Below, piece after piece: positions 45,001-52,723 of a stretch of DNA of 64,000 nucleotides. The translations under genes and the position numbers were made by a program. How positions within the stretch are numbered: position 1 is the first letter of the stretch; every line of letters begins with the position of its first letter. Source of the DNA: CAZBSE01 sp964610385 (GTDB lineage Bacteria; Actinomycetota; Humimicrobiia; Humimicrobiales; Humimicrobiaceae); NCBI GenBank assembly GCA_964610385.1, contig CAZSXW010000009.1, positions 1 to 64,000 of the forward strand. Direction: 5' to 3'. Below the pieces are notes generated by a model, which ran no database searches, was not told the origin of the DNA, and saw nothing but the letters and a program-made list of their open reading frames with translations.

Positions 45001-45186
45001 CATCCTACCACCTATACTGGGGCCTCTCTCTATCAGATATACTTCAATCTTCATCTCGGCCAGATCTAGAGCTGCCTGTATACCGGCTATACCGCCCCCT
45101 ACTACAATAACCCTTTTGTACATGGTTTTATCACTTAAATTTTTATCTTTATTAATTTCTTTCCTCTCCTTGAGTTTATCTTTCAT
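42073..45186 (-). CDS. hdrA: Double-domain HdrA-like protein
   Basis: A 1037-residue HdrA with two thioredoxin-reductase-like FAD domains. The first Rossmann (VVGGGIAG, 28-35), NDCAMC with C74/C77, a ferredoxin set at C126/C129/C132/C136 and CVGSRD plus YCSAVCC make up the N-terminal half. The middle VCRCGINIAATVD precedes a second Rossmann (VIGGGVAGM, about 610), another CVGSRD/YCSRVCC and two C-terminal [4Fe-4S] motifs (CSGCGLCVEVCP, CKGCGACVSSCR). HdrA carries the flavin that splits electrons between a high-potential acceptor and ferredoxin. The ATG overlaps the hdrC stop in ATGA. Confidence 0.92.
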   Translation of the reverse strand: MKDKLKERKEINKDKNLSDKTMYKRVIVVGGGIAGIQAALDLAEMKIEVYLIERGPSIGGRMTQLDKTFPTNDCAMCILSPKLVEAGSHPYINIITNAEIESITGEAPHFEVTIIKKPRYINEEICTGCGICTTKCPVKIPDEYNKGLSKTKCIHIPFPQAVPAIPIIEKEFCSYLKRGKCRKCEESCEVKAIDFNQKEELIKLNVGSVILTLGSEEFDATLKDEYGYKTFPNVMTSIEFERILSASGPTQGHILRPSDGKEPKSIAFIQCVGSRDMQLGNEYCSAVCCMQATKDVILAKEHLPDVETSIFYMDIRAYGKDFDKFVNRAKDDYKARFVHGRIASIKVDPDTENPIVRYATDDGRIKKEEFGLVVLSVGLVSTERIRETAGKLNIELGECGFSKSSTFTPISTSRPGIYIAGTFSGPKDIPETVMEASGSVSGASSLLTEFPVKEIKEEIPEEINIGGQPPRIGVFVCRCGINIAATVDVPRVVEYASTLDGVVHSQEFMFSCSQDSQKVISKMIKEKNLNRVVVAACTPRTHEPLFQKTLQASGLNPYLFEFANIREQCSWVHQEDKDSATEKACDLLRMAVSKVKLFSPLSKSTISINKKALVIGGGVAGMTAALDLTTQGFGVHLVEREAELGGNFSRVYYDLDGGETRSFLKSIIDRVKSNKKIDLYTNSEIKEINGYVGNFKTKLINSSVKKSPEKIVEHGVIIVATGAEEYEPTEYLYGKDKRVVTQRQLEEWLWGNDIKNEAGGFPELDIDARSLKNVVMIQCVGSRDEERPYCSRVCCSEAIKNAIKLKELNPKLNIYILYRDIRSYGINELYYKEAREKGIIFIRYEEDAKPEVKNERGKLNVKVKDLILNRDLLIDTDMLVLSSGIIAGKGNKSLSQMLKVPLNNDGFFLEAHVKLRPVDFATDGIFVCGLAHYPKNVSEAITQAKAAAARAATILTKEFLQAEGKVSEIRKERCSGCGLCVEVCPYKAIELDEVEKVAVINEALCKGCGACVSSCRANAIDLKGFKDEQILAALEVV

Positions 45187-45758
45187 TTACTGGATTCTTT
45201 TTCTTCTTCACTTGGCTCTTGCTGTTGCTCTTCGGTTTTAGCAGAGGAGCTGGCTTTACTTTTTGATGAATGGGCAGATTTGATATCTTTTAGTTTTTGT
45301 TCAATCTTTGATTTTATTTCTTTGGCTGTTTCTTCTTCCGGTTTAAAAGTATGTTTTATAAAGCTGCAGCGAATCTCCTGGATAAAACGGTCTAAATCCT
45401 CTACCTCTTTCATTTTACCTGCTGGCACATAGTTTCCCTTTATTGAAAGATACCTTAATACTCTCATAATATCTGTAAAATTTACTTTTTGAGGGCAACG
45501 CGCATAGCAGCGGTAACATTCCAAACAAAGCCATATTGCAGGTGAAGAAAGGACCTCATCACGCATACCAAGAAGTATCTGACGCACTATTTTCCGGCAG
45601 TTAAAATCCTCATCAACCTCAGTAATGGGACAACCTGCTACACATGTTCCGCAGGTAAAACATCTTTTTATATTCTCTCCTCCAGGCTGGGAAGCAATTT
45701 CTTCTCGAAAACTAGATTTTAAATCACTGACAACTATAGCTTCCTTTACATCTTTCAT
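45183..45758 (-). CDS. hdrC: HdrC-like 4Fe-4S subunit with disordered C-terminal tail
   Basis: A 191-residue dicluster Fe-S protein. [4Fe-4S] ligands are C33/C36/C39/C43 and C78/C81/C84/C88, each closed by CP as in HdrC. The last 55 or so residues are a low-complexity Lys/Ser/Glu tail that looks disordered and is not typical of the family. In methanogens HdrC hands electrons to HdrB, but no HdrB gene is found next to it or elsewhere in the window. AAAGGAG stands before the ATG. Confidence 0.88.
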   Translation of the reverse strand: MKDVKEAIVVSDLKSSFREEIASQPGGENIKRCFTCGTCVAGCPITEVDEDFNCRKIVRQILLGMRDEVLSSPAIWLCLECYRCYARCPQKVNFTDIMRVLRYLSIKGNYVPAGKMKEVEDLDRFIQEIRCSFIKHTFKPEEETAKEIKSKIEQKLKDIKSAHSSKSKASSSAKTEEQQQEPSEEEKESSK

Positions 45759-45818
45759 TTATTTATCCACTCCTTTATGATAAATAACTTAAAATATTAA
45801 ATATAAAGAAATAGAGTG

Positions 45819-46091
45819 CTATTTGTTCAATACTTTTAAAAAACTTTCTTTAAGAGAATCAAATACCTTCCTCAGAGTATCAAAACTATCTTCCATATTG
45901 GAGTTTAAGATGAACAGATTTGCAAGTTCTTTTCTTATGGCCAGAGTCACGTTCACGGCTTCTTCCTGGTCTGCTTTGGACTCTATCTCTTCCATTATAC
46001 TATCCATTTTTATACAGAGACTCTTAATCTCATCCATTTTTGAAACTATGTTTTTACATACTCCCTTAACATCTTTGATCTCCTTAAACAT
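45819..46091 (-). CDS. Small helical hypothetical protein heading the Hdr-Mvh operon
   Basis: A 90-residue protein of no recognised family. It is almost wholly heptad-friendly helix (MDEIKSLCIKMDSIMEEIE, then SFDTLRKVFDSLKESFLK) with two cysteines at positions 12 and 26, and suggests a short coiled-coil or helical bundle. AAGGGG lies eight bases before the ATG. It is followed 60 bases later by hdrC and is the first gene behind the promoter at 46152-46179, so it is probably co-expressed with the whole electron-transfer operon. Confidence 0.7.
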   Translation of the reverse strand: MFKEIKDVKGVCKNIVSKMDEIKSLCIKMDSIMEEIESKADQEEAVNVTLAIRKELANLFILNSNMEDSFDTLRKVFDSLKESFLKVLNK

Positions 46092-46151
46092 CTTAATTAC
46101 CCCTTTTAGAAAATCTTAAATAACACTTAATCTGCCTTTTCCCCAGCGTCA

Positions 46152-46179
46152 AGTATAACATATATTCTAATTGTTACAA
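46152..46179 (-). promoter_or_regulatory. Candidate promoter of the Hdr-Flx-Mvh operon
   Basis: Minus-strand TTGTAA (46179-46174), a 16-base spacer and TATACT (46157-46152), about 60 bases upstream of the first start codon. The -35 lies within a series of TGTAAC repeats. Confidence 0.5.
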
Positions 46180-46198
46180 TATAGTTACATATGTTACA
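46173..46198. repeat. Three GTTACA repeats at the Hdr-Flx-Mvh promoter
   Basis: GTTACA occurs at 46173-46178, 46184-46189 and 46193-46198. Starts 11 and 9 bases apart put them on roughly one face of the helix. The leftmost overlaps the -35 box. An operator for a regulator of the electron-transfer operon is plausible. Confidence 0.45.
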
Positions 46199-46268
46199 AA
46201 AATTACAATTATGAACAGCATGCCGCCTGTCATATCTATTAATCTCTATATCAATATAAAAATATATA

Positions 46269-47570
46269 CTATTTATTTATAAATTTCAGATCAAGCAGGT
46301 GAGTTGAGCATGAAATACAGGGATCATAAGCCCTGATCAGCATTTCACAATCAAACCTGACTCTTTCTTCTGCTTCATTTAAAATTTCAGGGATAAATTT
46401 TTCCAAATCATATTTGATATTACCGTAATTATGATTGGTAGGGATTATTAAGTTGACTTTGGTAATTCTTCCTTCACTATCATATGTATAATCATGAATA
46501 AGTATGCCCCTGGGAGCTTCAACTATTCCAACTCCTCTCCCAGCTCTTATTTTTACCTTTGATACGGTTTCATTCTCATCCAATCCATTCTCAAGCAATG
46601 TGTCTATTAATCTGAAACTATCATCAACGCAGTGAACAATTTCCACGAATTGAGCAATATTATTCATAAAGGGGTTGTAACAAACTGGTTTTAAACCCAG
46701 CTTAGCAGCATAGCCTTTAGCATTATCAGAAAGCAATTTATAGTTGTTGTTTACTCTTGCAAGAGCCCCTACCATATTTGATTCTCTTGAGGACCGCGCA
46801 TGTTTACCAGTGGAGTAATCGACTATTTTTTCACTTATCCTGTCAAGATAATCCTGGTCCCCTATTTCCCAACCATCAGTAGATTTTATATTTCCACTGT
46901 AGATAGCATATTCTTTGGGATTGCTTATTGATATATACTCAGTCTCTCTTTCAAAATCAGGAACTTTTACCTTCTTTAATATCTTAAGTGTTTTTTCCAG
47001 ATCTGGATAAACAGCTTTCAGCATATTTTTTATTTTTACAAGCTCCTCCTCTGTCGGAAGCTTTGTAAATCCTCCGATAACAGGTCTTATTGGATGCACT
47101 GCCCTGCCGCCTATTATTCTCACTATATCATTTGCCGTTTTCTTTATATTCACTGCAACCTTCACCAGATCCGGATAGTCGGCAGCAAGAGAAAATATAC
47201 TTCCGGCCTTAAAGAAATCCGGTAGAGCTAAATAATAAAAATGAAGAGCATTGCTTTGTACCACCTCGTGATAAAATATTAATTTCCTTAAGTTTACGGT
47301 CTGATCCGATGGGGCAATGCCCATTGCTTTCTCTGTTGCCTTAATCGAAGCACATGTATGCGATACTCCACAGATCCCGCATATCCTTGAAGTTATATGT
47401 GAAGGTTCGTCATATTTTCTTCCGACAAGAAACGCCTCAAAAAATCTTGGTGGTTCCGGAATCCTAAATTGAGCTTTGACTATTTTTTTATTCTTAACGT
47501 CAATTATCATTTCTCCGTGACCCTCGACTCTTGATAACGGCGTCACTTCTACGTTTAAATCACTTACCAT
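46269..47570 (-). CDS. hydA: Group 3b [NiFe] hydrogenase (sulfhydrogenase) large subunit, HydA
   Basis: A 433-residue catalytic subunit with N-terminal SRICGICGVSH (C64, C67) and C-terminal DPCISCSTH (C418, C421) holding the NiFe site. Only nine residues follow the final His, so the processed tail is short or absent. The gene order hydB, hydG, hydD, hydA is the classic arrangement of cytoplasmic NAD(P)-linked sulfhydrogenases such as those of Pyrococcus. The enzyme would interconvert H2 and NAD(P)H, and some members also reduce sulfur. Confidence 0.95.
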   Translation of the reverse strand: MVSDLNVEVTPLSRVEGHGEMIIDVKNKKIVKAQFRIPEPPRFFEAFLVGRKYDEPSHITSRICGICGVSHTCASIKATEKAMGIAPSDQTVNLRKLIFYHEVVQSNALHFYYLALPDFFKAGSIFSLAADYPDLVKVAVNIKKTANDIVRIIGGRAVHPIRPVIGGFTKLPTEEELVKIKNMLKAVYPDLEKTLKILKKVKVPDFERETEYISISNPKEYAIYSGNIKSTDGWEIGDQDYLDRISEKIVDYSTGKHARSSRESNMVGALARVNNNYKLLSDNAKGYAAKLGLKPVCYNPFMNNIAQFVEIVHCVDDSFRLIDTLLENGLDENETVSKVKIRAGRGVGIVEAPRGILIHDYTYDSEGRITKVNLIIPTNHNYGNIKYDLEKFIPEILNEAEERVRFDCEMLIRAYDPCISCSTHLLDLKFINK

Positions 47571-47589
47571 AATAAACGGCCTCCAAAAA

Positions 47590-48336
47590 TCATTTTTCTA
47601 TGGTCTTACCCTTGCAGGCATTATACAGGTTAAATTGCTTTAAAATATCGTCAACAGTCAGCCCGTATTTTTCAAGCAGGTCTTTTTGTGCATTAACGTT
47701 GGGATCATCAATTACTCCCCTGCAGGCTTCACAGCCTGAGACACTGTTGGGGCACCATGAATTACAGCCAGCCCTTGCTATAGGACCTAAACAGGTCATG
47801 CCTAATTCGTAAACACAGGTATTACCATTTCTTTTACATTCCACACATACGGGGTAATTGGGGATTTCAGGTTTTTTTCCTATAATGACTGCATTTATTA
47901 TATCCACTATCTCAAATTTATTGGGAGGGCAGCCTCTGGCATAATGATCTACTTTTATGTATGCATCAACTGGTTTTACTTCAATGGAATCTATCCAGTC
48001 CTTTTTATCCCCGTATACCAGTTCCTTTGCCTTTTTTATGCCGTATAAATTTTTTAGACAGTTAAGTCCGCCGCTAACCGCACATGCCCCTATGGCTATT
48101 ATTGTTTTTGCGATATCCGCTATCTTTTTTATTCTTTTAACCTCATGCTTGGTGGTTATAGAACCTTCAATAATTGCAATATCATAATTATCGCTGTGTT
48201 CTGTAATAGCTTCCGTAAAATGTACAATTTCAACGGCGCTTGCCAGTTCCAGCAGTTTGTCTTCAAGATTTATTATCTCCAGCTGACATCCGCCGCATCC
48301 GGTAAATCCAAATATACCGACTTTCGGCCTGTACAT
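47590..48336 (-). CDS. hydD: Group 3b [NiFe] hydrogenase small subunit, HydD
   Basis: A 248-residue small subunit. The proximal cluster motif is FTGCGGCQ, with GACAVSGG and ARGCPPNKFE. Further cysteines lie in VCVECKRNGNTCVYEL, MTCLGPIARAGCNSWCP and GCEACRG. A start at 48369 would extend it into hydG by 11 codons. The ATG at 48336 has GGAGG seven bases ahead and overlaps the hydG stop in TAATG, so it is preferred. Confidence 0.95.
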   Translation of the reverse strand: MYRPKVGIFGFTGCGGCQLEIINLEDKLLELASAVEIVHFTEAITEHSDNYDIAIIEGSITTKHEVKRIKKIADIAKTIIAIGACAVSGGLNCLKNLYGIKKAKELVYGDKKDWIDSIEVKPVDAYIKVDHYARGCPPNKFEIVDIINAVIIGKKPEIPNYPVCVECKRNGNTCVYELGMTCLGPIARAGCNSWCPNSVSGCEACRGVIDDPNVNAQKDLLEKYGLTVDDILKQFNLYNACKGKTIEK

Positions 48337-49196
48337 TATATAGCCTCCTTCAGATTCCTTATTTCCCACAGGTTAAATACCGGTCCATCGACACACGCCA
48401 GCTTATTGCCCACAAGACAATGATTGCACTTACCTACTCCACATTCCATTCTTCTCTCCAAGGAGAGATAAATATTTTCAGGTTTGATATTTTTTTTCTC
48501 CAGCTCAATAATTACATATTTATACATAACAGGCGGTCCGCATACCACAGCATAGGTATCATCAGGAGGAAAGTTTACTCTTGGTATCAGGCCGGTACAG
48601 ACCCCTATCTCTCCTGTCCATTTATCATCGGGATTATCCACAGACATACATATTGAAATGTCACCACGGTTGCTCCAGTATTGGATTTCATTTTTGAAGA
48701 GGATACTTCTTGGGTTGACTGCGCCGTATATAATCATGATTTCTTTATATTCTTCCCTGAAATGTAAAATATATCTTACCAGCGACATTAGAGGCGCAAT
48801 TCCCAGTCCACCTGCGATTAAAAGGACATTATGGTTTTTCATCTTCTCGTAAGGAAAGTATCCATTTCCAAAAGGACCTCTTATTCCAACCCTTGAGCCC
48901 TCTTCCATTCTATGAAGTGCGCCGGAGACACTACCTGCATTTCTTATACAGAGTTTAAAAAAGTCTCTATTGCTTGGATTTGATACAATCGAAAAAGGTG
49001 CTTCACCTAATCCGAATACAGTCAACTCAATAAATTGGCCGGGTTTAAAACTAAAATTTTTTCGTTTTTCTTCATCATCAAATACTATTTTAAACACTTT
49101 TTCAGTTGGACTCAGCTTCTCAATACGGGTGATTCTTGCAATGTCAGGAACATATATAGTGTTTTTATTTTCCTCTCCCTGCATTCTTAGAACCAT
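48336..49196 (-). CDS. hydG: Group 3b hydrogenase gamma subunit, FAD- and NAD(P)-binding, HydG
   Basis: A 286-residue ferredoxin-reductase-type subunit. It shows an FAD barrel (GEAPFSIVS, then RGPFGNGYFP), a nucleotide fold (VLLIAGGLGIAPL) and a C-terminal [2Fe-2S] motif CGVGKCNHCLVGNKLAC. It exchanges electrons with NAD(P)H for the HydDA hydrogenase core. It parallels the FlxA-like protein at 38686-39534 segment by segment. Confidence 0.94.
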   Translation of the reverse strand: MVLRMQGEENKNTIYVPDIARITRIEKLSPTEKVFKIVFDDEEKRKNFSFKPGQFIELTVFGLGEAPFSIVSNPSNRDFFKLCIRNAGSVSGALHRMEEGSRVGIRGPFGNGYFPYEKMKNHNVLLIAGGLGIAPLMSLVRYILHFREEYKEIMIIYGAVNPRSILFKNEIQYWSNRGDISICMSVDNPDDKWTGEIGVCTGLIPRVNFPPDDTYAVVCGPPVMYKYVIIELEKKNIKPENIYLSLERRMECGVGKCNHCLVGNKLACVDGPVFNLWEIRNLKEAI

Positions 49197-50228
49197 TTAT
49201 ACGCTCACCTCTTTTTTAACTGAATTTATATCTTCAGCTATGTTAATTTTGGCCATACATGCTTCTATGCATCTTCCGCAGCCGACACATGCATAACTGC
49301 CAAACTTATCAAGAAATGTCTTGAGTTTACATCTGTATCTCTGCTTCAATCTATTTTCCTTACTGGGTCTAAAATTGTGACCGCCTGCCACCAGCCCGTA
49401 TTCAGGTATCATACACGAATCCCATTCCCTTATTTTGCTTCCCTTTATTTGGTTAAGCTCCATATCGTCCCTGATATTAAAACAAAAACAGGTAGGGCAT
49501 ACAAGGTTACATGACCCGCAGCTGTAACAATTTTTTGCAATCCTTTTCCAGAAATCCTCATCATCATAGATTGATTCAAAATTATCATAAAAACTCTTGA
49601 TATCCACACTTAGTTTGAATTTCATGCGGTAATTGTCCATATATTTATCAAATTCTTTAAAATCTTCCGCAGATGCATTTTTCACTTTTGCATAGCTTTC
49701 AATCATTTCATTGCCTTTAGGAGTTGCTATCCTTACAAAATATTTTTTTCTGAGCTCCGTAAAATAGATATCAAAACCATCCTTAGCATACTCTGTACCC
49801 ATGCTTGGGGAAAAATTTGTTTCAGCAGGTTCGCTGTCCATACCAATTACAAAAAGCTTTTTCCTTTTTGCCATATAATTATCATCAATAAAATTAGTAC
49901 TGAAAAACCTGTCTAAAAAATTCATGCCGTTTATATCCCAGGCATTAATACCGAAAAGTATCTTCTCGCTGCTTTCGTTTACCGGTGTTATTTTTATTTT
50001 TTCTCCAATCTTATAAGAAACCAGCTTTTCAAAAGAAGGAAACAGTAGTTTTTTCGCCGGAGGAATAGTTGTCTTAATATAATTGGTATCCAGTTCAGAA
50101 ATACTTTTAATCGGGACAAAATCATGAACTGCGCTGTCTTTTTTCCTGGGACCTATAAATTCATATTTGGAAATCAAAGTCTTTACAAAATCCCTATAAA
50201 CATCCTTTTCCAGTACCTTATATAGCAT
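49197..50228 (-). CDS. hydB: Group 3b hydrogenase beta subunit, 4Fe-4S protein, HydB
   Basis: A 343-residue Fe-S subunit related to sulfite reductase subunit A. It has FGINAWDINGMNFLDRFF in the middle domain and C-terminal [4Fe-4S] motifs CYSCGSCNLVCPTCFCF and CVGCGRCIEACMAKI. In the last, the canonical CP is replaced by CM. It links the flavin subunit to the small subunit. It is the first gene of hydBGDA, with GAGGTGA before the ATG. Confidence 0.94.
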   Translation of the reverse strand: MLYKVLEKDVYRDFVKTLISKYEFIGPRKKDSAVHDFVPIKSISELDTNYIKTTIPPAKKLLFPSFEKLVSYKIGEKIKITPVNESSEKILFGINAWDINGMNFLDRFFSTNFIDDNYMAKRKKLFVIGMDSEPAETNFSPSMGTEYAKDGFDIYFTELRKKYFVRIATPKGNEMIESYAKVKNASAEDFKEFDKYMDNYRMKFKLSVDIKSFYDNFESIYDDEDFWKRIAKNCYSCGSCNLVCPTCFCFNIRDDMELNQIKGSKIREWDSCMIPEYGLVAGGHNFRPSKENRLKQRYRCKLKTFLDKFGSYACVGCGRCIEACMAKINIAEDINSVKKEVSV

Positions 50229-50306
50229 AAACTCACCTCTTATATGATACTGCTTTTACTCTGTTTTCCAGTACGCTATTTGTAAAAGGTTTGTAACACC
50301 TGAAAT

Positions 50307-50335
50307 AAAATATCACCTACCATTTAAGATGTCAA
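50307..50335 (-). promoter_or_regulatory. Candidate promoter of hydBGDA
   Basis: Minus-strand TTGACA (50335-50330), a 17-base spacer and TATTTT (50312-50307). A TGTTACA motif like those at the Hdr operon promoter follows ten bases downstream of the -10 (near 50292-50298). Confidence 0.55.
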
Positions 50336-50395
50336 TAAAAGCCTGCAGGGAATACTGATATATCTCTTTGAACAATGCCGCAATTTAGATTAATC

Positions 50396-51043
50396 CTATC
50401 TCCTACTGTGCTTCAACAACCAGTCAATCCAGTTTTCCAGACCATTTCCTGTCTTACATGATAACTTTATTATATCCGATTGGGGATTGAGCTCACCTAC
50501 TTTTTTATCAAAAAAAGTTTGGTCAAAGTCGCTTATTTCAATTAAATCCATCTTATTAATTATAATCAAATCACTCTTGATAAACACAGGGGGATATTTT
50601 ACAGGCTTATCGTCTCCTTCATTGACCGATGATATAACAACTTTATAATCTTCACCCAGGTCAAACCCTACCGGGCATATTAGATTACCCACATTTTCTA
50701 TCATTAATATATCCAGATTACTGATTTCTAATCTTTCCAGTGCGCTCGATACCATAGTGGCATTAAGATGACAGGTCCCCCCGGTATTTATCTGAACCAC
50801 ATATTCGGTAAATCTTTTTATCTTTTCAGCATCATAAGTTGAAGAGATATCCCCTTCTATAACTCCGATTATTTTTTTTGATTGCAGCCTTTTAATAGTC
50901 TCGATGATCAATGAAGTCTTGCCTGCTCCCGGTGAAGACAGGAAGTTTAAGACCAGAATATCATTATCTTTAAATAATTTTCTGTTTTTATCTGCCTGAT
51001 CCTTATTATATTTTAGTACATTCTCGACTACTTCTATCTTCAT
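50396..51043 (-). CDS. hypB: Hydrogenase nickel-incorporation GTPase HypB
   Basis: A 215-residue SIMIBI GTPase. The P-loop SSPGAGKT is at 36-43, GDISSTYDAEKI follows, the metal-binding GTCHLNA lies near residue 95, and ENVGNLICPVGFDLGE and NKMDL are present. It powers nickel transfer with HypA. The N-terminal high-affinity CxxCGC motif and His-rich stretch of some HypBs are absent. It is separated from hypA by 23 kb but follows the Sms Fe-S assembly genes, between them and hydBGDA. Confidence 0.95.
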   Translation of the reverse strand: MKIEVVENVLKYNKDQADKNRKLFKDNDILVLNFLSSPGAGKTSLIIETIKRLQSKKIIGVIEGDISSTYDAEKIKRFTEYVVQINTGGTCHLNATMVSSALERLEISNLDILMIENVGNLICPVGFDLGEDYKVVISSVNEGDDKPVKYPPVFIKSDLIIINKMDLIEISDFDQTFFDKKVGELNPQSDIIKLSCKTGNGLENWIDWLLKHSRR

Positions 51044-51063
51044 ATCTCTTTTTTTATAAAAAA

Positions 51064-51987
51064 TTAACTCAGGAGTCCTTCTATTATTAGCTCTACCGCC
51101 TCTTCTTCTTTATGCCCTCTGGACATCAGGGTCTGTAGCTCTTTTGAATCAACACTTCCTATTGAAGCCTCATGGGTTATATGTGCCTTTGGATTTCTTA
51201 CTTCCACTATTGGAACTGCATTAGCTACGGCGTTATCCCTGACAATCTCCTTGCAGTCAACATGACCCCTGGCATAATCAGCTGTAGCTATTAATTTATT
51301 ATATATATTAGCACTTGCATCGTCTCTTAAGGCTACTCTGGATTTAAGAACACCTTTCGAATACTCTCCCATAAGGTTGCCGCTTTCTTTTATATCTATC
51401 ACATCGTTTCCACGTCCGTTTACTCTTACAGACATATCCATCACGCTGTAGCTTTCAGAAAAGACCTGGTAATCCATATCGATTCGCCCCACTCTACCCC
51501 TGATAAGCTCAAATTCGGATTTATACCTGGCATTTTTCCCCAGCTTGATGACAGCTTTGGGAATTACTTTCACTCCTCCTTCCTCGCTGTGAATATGCCT
51601 TTCAAGATACTCGTATTTTGAATTTTCTCCTACTTTTATAACAGCGTCCATTTCATGAGTCACATCTTCGGCAAAGGGAAATACACAATGGGCATAAACA
51701 GACATGGAAGAATTCTTCCCTACTTTCAGATTTAATCTGATTATCTGTACCGCTTTTTTATGGGTCACTCCAAAACATAGATGGACGGGCCGGTCAATAA
51801 TAATATTATCCTCCAGGGTTATGTTAATTCTAATCCCGTCCTTTATATTTTCAGTCTTGACGACCAGTCCCTGTACCGTTCTGCTACTGATTATCCGGTC
51901 TTTATTGATTATAAGACTTGCGCTCTTTTCATCATCAAGGACCTGCGAGATTCCCGCTTCCTCTGCTATCAGGCTTTCTGGACCCAT
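51064..51987 (-). CDS. SufB/SufD-family scaffold of a minimal SUF (SMS-type) system
   Basis: A 307-residue SufB/SufD-like protein (PF01458) with the right-handed beta-helix core and the C-terminal segment HITHEASIGSVDSKELQTLMSRGH typical of the family. It is shorter than SufB (about 480) because it lacks an extended N-terminal region. Paired only with a SufC ATPase and with no SufS, SufU or SufD, it fits the two-gene minimal SUF systems of anaerobes. Start codon ATG 51987 is chosen because GGGGGA lies seven bases before it; an ATG 14 codons earlier would overlap sufC. Confidence 0.88.
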   Translation of the reverse strand: MGPESLIAEEAGISQVLDDEKSASLIINKDRIISSRTVQGLVVKTENIKDGIRINITLEDNIIIDRPVHLCFGVTHKKAVQIIRLNLKVGKNSSMSVYAHCVFPFAEDVTHEMDAVIKVGENSKYEYLERHIHSEEGGVKVIPKAVIKLGKNARYKSEFELIRGRVGRIDMDYQVFSESYSVMDMSVRVNGRGNDVIDIKESGNLMGEYSKGVLKSRVALRDDASANIYNKLIATADYARGHVDCKEIVRDNAVANAVPIVEVRNPKAHITHEASIGSVDSKELQTLMSRGHKEEEAVELIIEGLLS

Positions 51988-52000
51988 TATAAAATCCCCC

Positions 52001-52723
52001 CTATTCTTCCGGCTCATTTTTATGGTCACATGGGAGACACTTATTACTGAAATATTTACCTATAACAGGCGTTTTGCCTTCTCTTAAAATCATACCACTG
52101 CACATAAGGAAAGCGTACTCCGCCTGTTTTAATACTGCCTTGCTGTGTGTTATAAGAATTATGGTAGAGTCGTTTGATTTCAGGTAATCGATGGCTTTAA
52201 AAATATTTTCGAGGGTGTCCACGTCAATCCCCGAATCAAGCTCATCAAGGATAACAAGTTCAGGTTTCATTGCCAGTATTGACGCAAGCTCGACTTTCTT
52301 TCTTTCTCCTCCACTGAGACTTTTATCAACAGCCCGTTTCAGATAATTTCCCGGCATCATACCTACATCCTTTAAGATTACGGATACTTCATCCGCAGAT
52401 ATGTTCTTCCCCGATGAGCTGATGTATCTTTCAATACTTATACCTTCAAATCTTGCCGGTTCCTGCCATGAAAGTGTAATACCTCTAACTGCACGCTCAT
52501 AAATATCCAGATCTTTTATTGATTCTCCCTTAAATAATATATCTCCTTCAAAGTCTCTGTATCCCTCAAGCCCCATTATGGTATTTCCCAGTGTGGTCTT
52601 CCCCACACCATTTGGACCTACAATTGCATATACCAGCCCTTTTTTCAGGTTTAAATTAATATTGTTAAGAAGCCTGCTTCCATTGACCCGAAGGCTTAAA
52701 TTTTTAATTTCAAGTAGTACCAT
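52001..52723 (-). CDS. sufC: SufC-like ATPase of a minimal SUF (SMS-type) system
   Basis: A 240-residue ABC-type ATPase. Walker A is GPNGVGKTT, the signature is LSGGERKK and Walker B is LVILDELDSG with the SufC-specific Asp after the catalytic Glu-Leu. The C-terminus has a Cys-x-x-Cys-free tail with LPCDHKN. It drives Fe-S cluster assembly on the SufB-like scaffold encoded downstream, a service much needed by the many Fe-S proteins encoded nearby. Confidence 0.92.
   Translation of the reverse strand: MVLLEIKNLSLRVNGSRLLNNINLNLKKGLVYAIVGPNGVGKTTLGNTIMGLEGYRDFEGDILFKGESIKDLDIYERAVRGITLSWQEPARFEGISIERYISSSGKNISADEVSVILKDVGMMPGNYLKRAVDKSLSGGERKKVELASILAMKPELVILDELDSGIDVDTLENIFKAIDYLKSNDSTIILITHSKAVLKQAEYAFLMCSGMILREGKTPVIGKYFSNKCLPCDHKNEPEE

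Noticed and set aside
27825..45758. Methanogen origin suggested by Mvh/Hdr genes
   Set aside because: HdrB and any methanogenesis gene are absent, and LacI, ROK, IclR, lipobox lipoproteins and sigma-70-like promoters are bacterial; Hdr-like systems are widespread in anaerobic bacteria.
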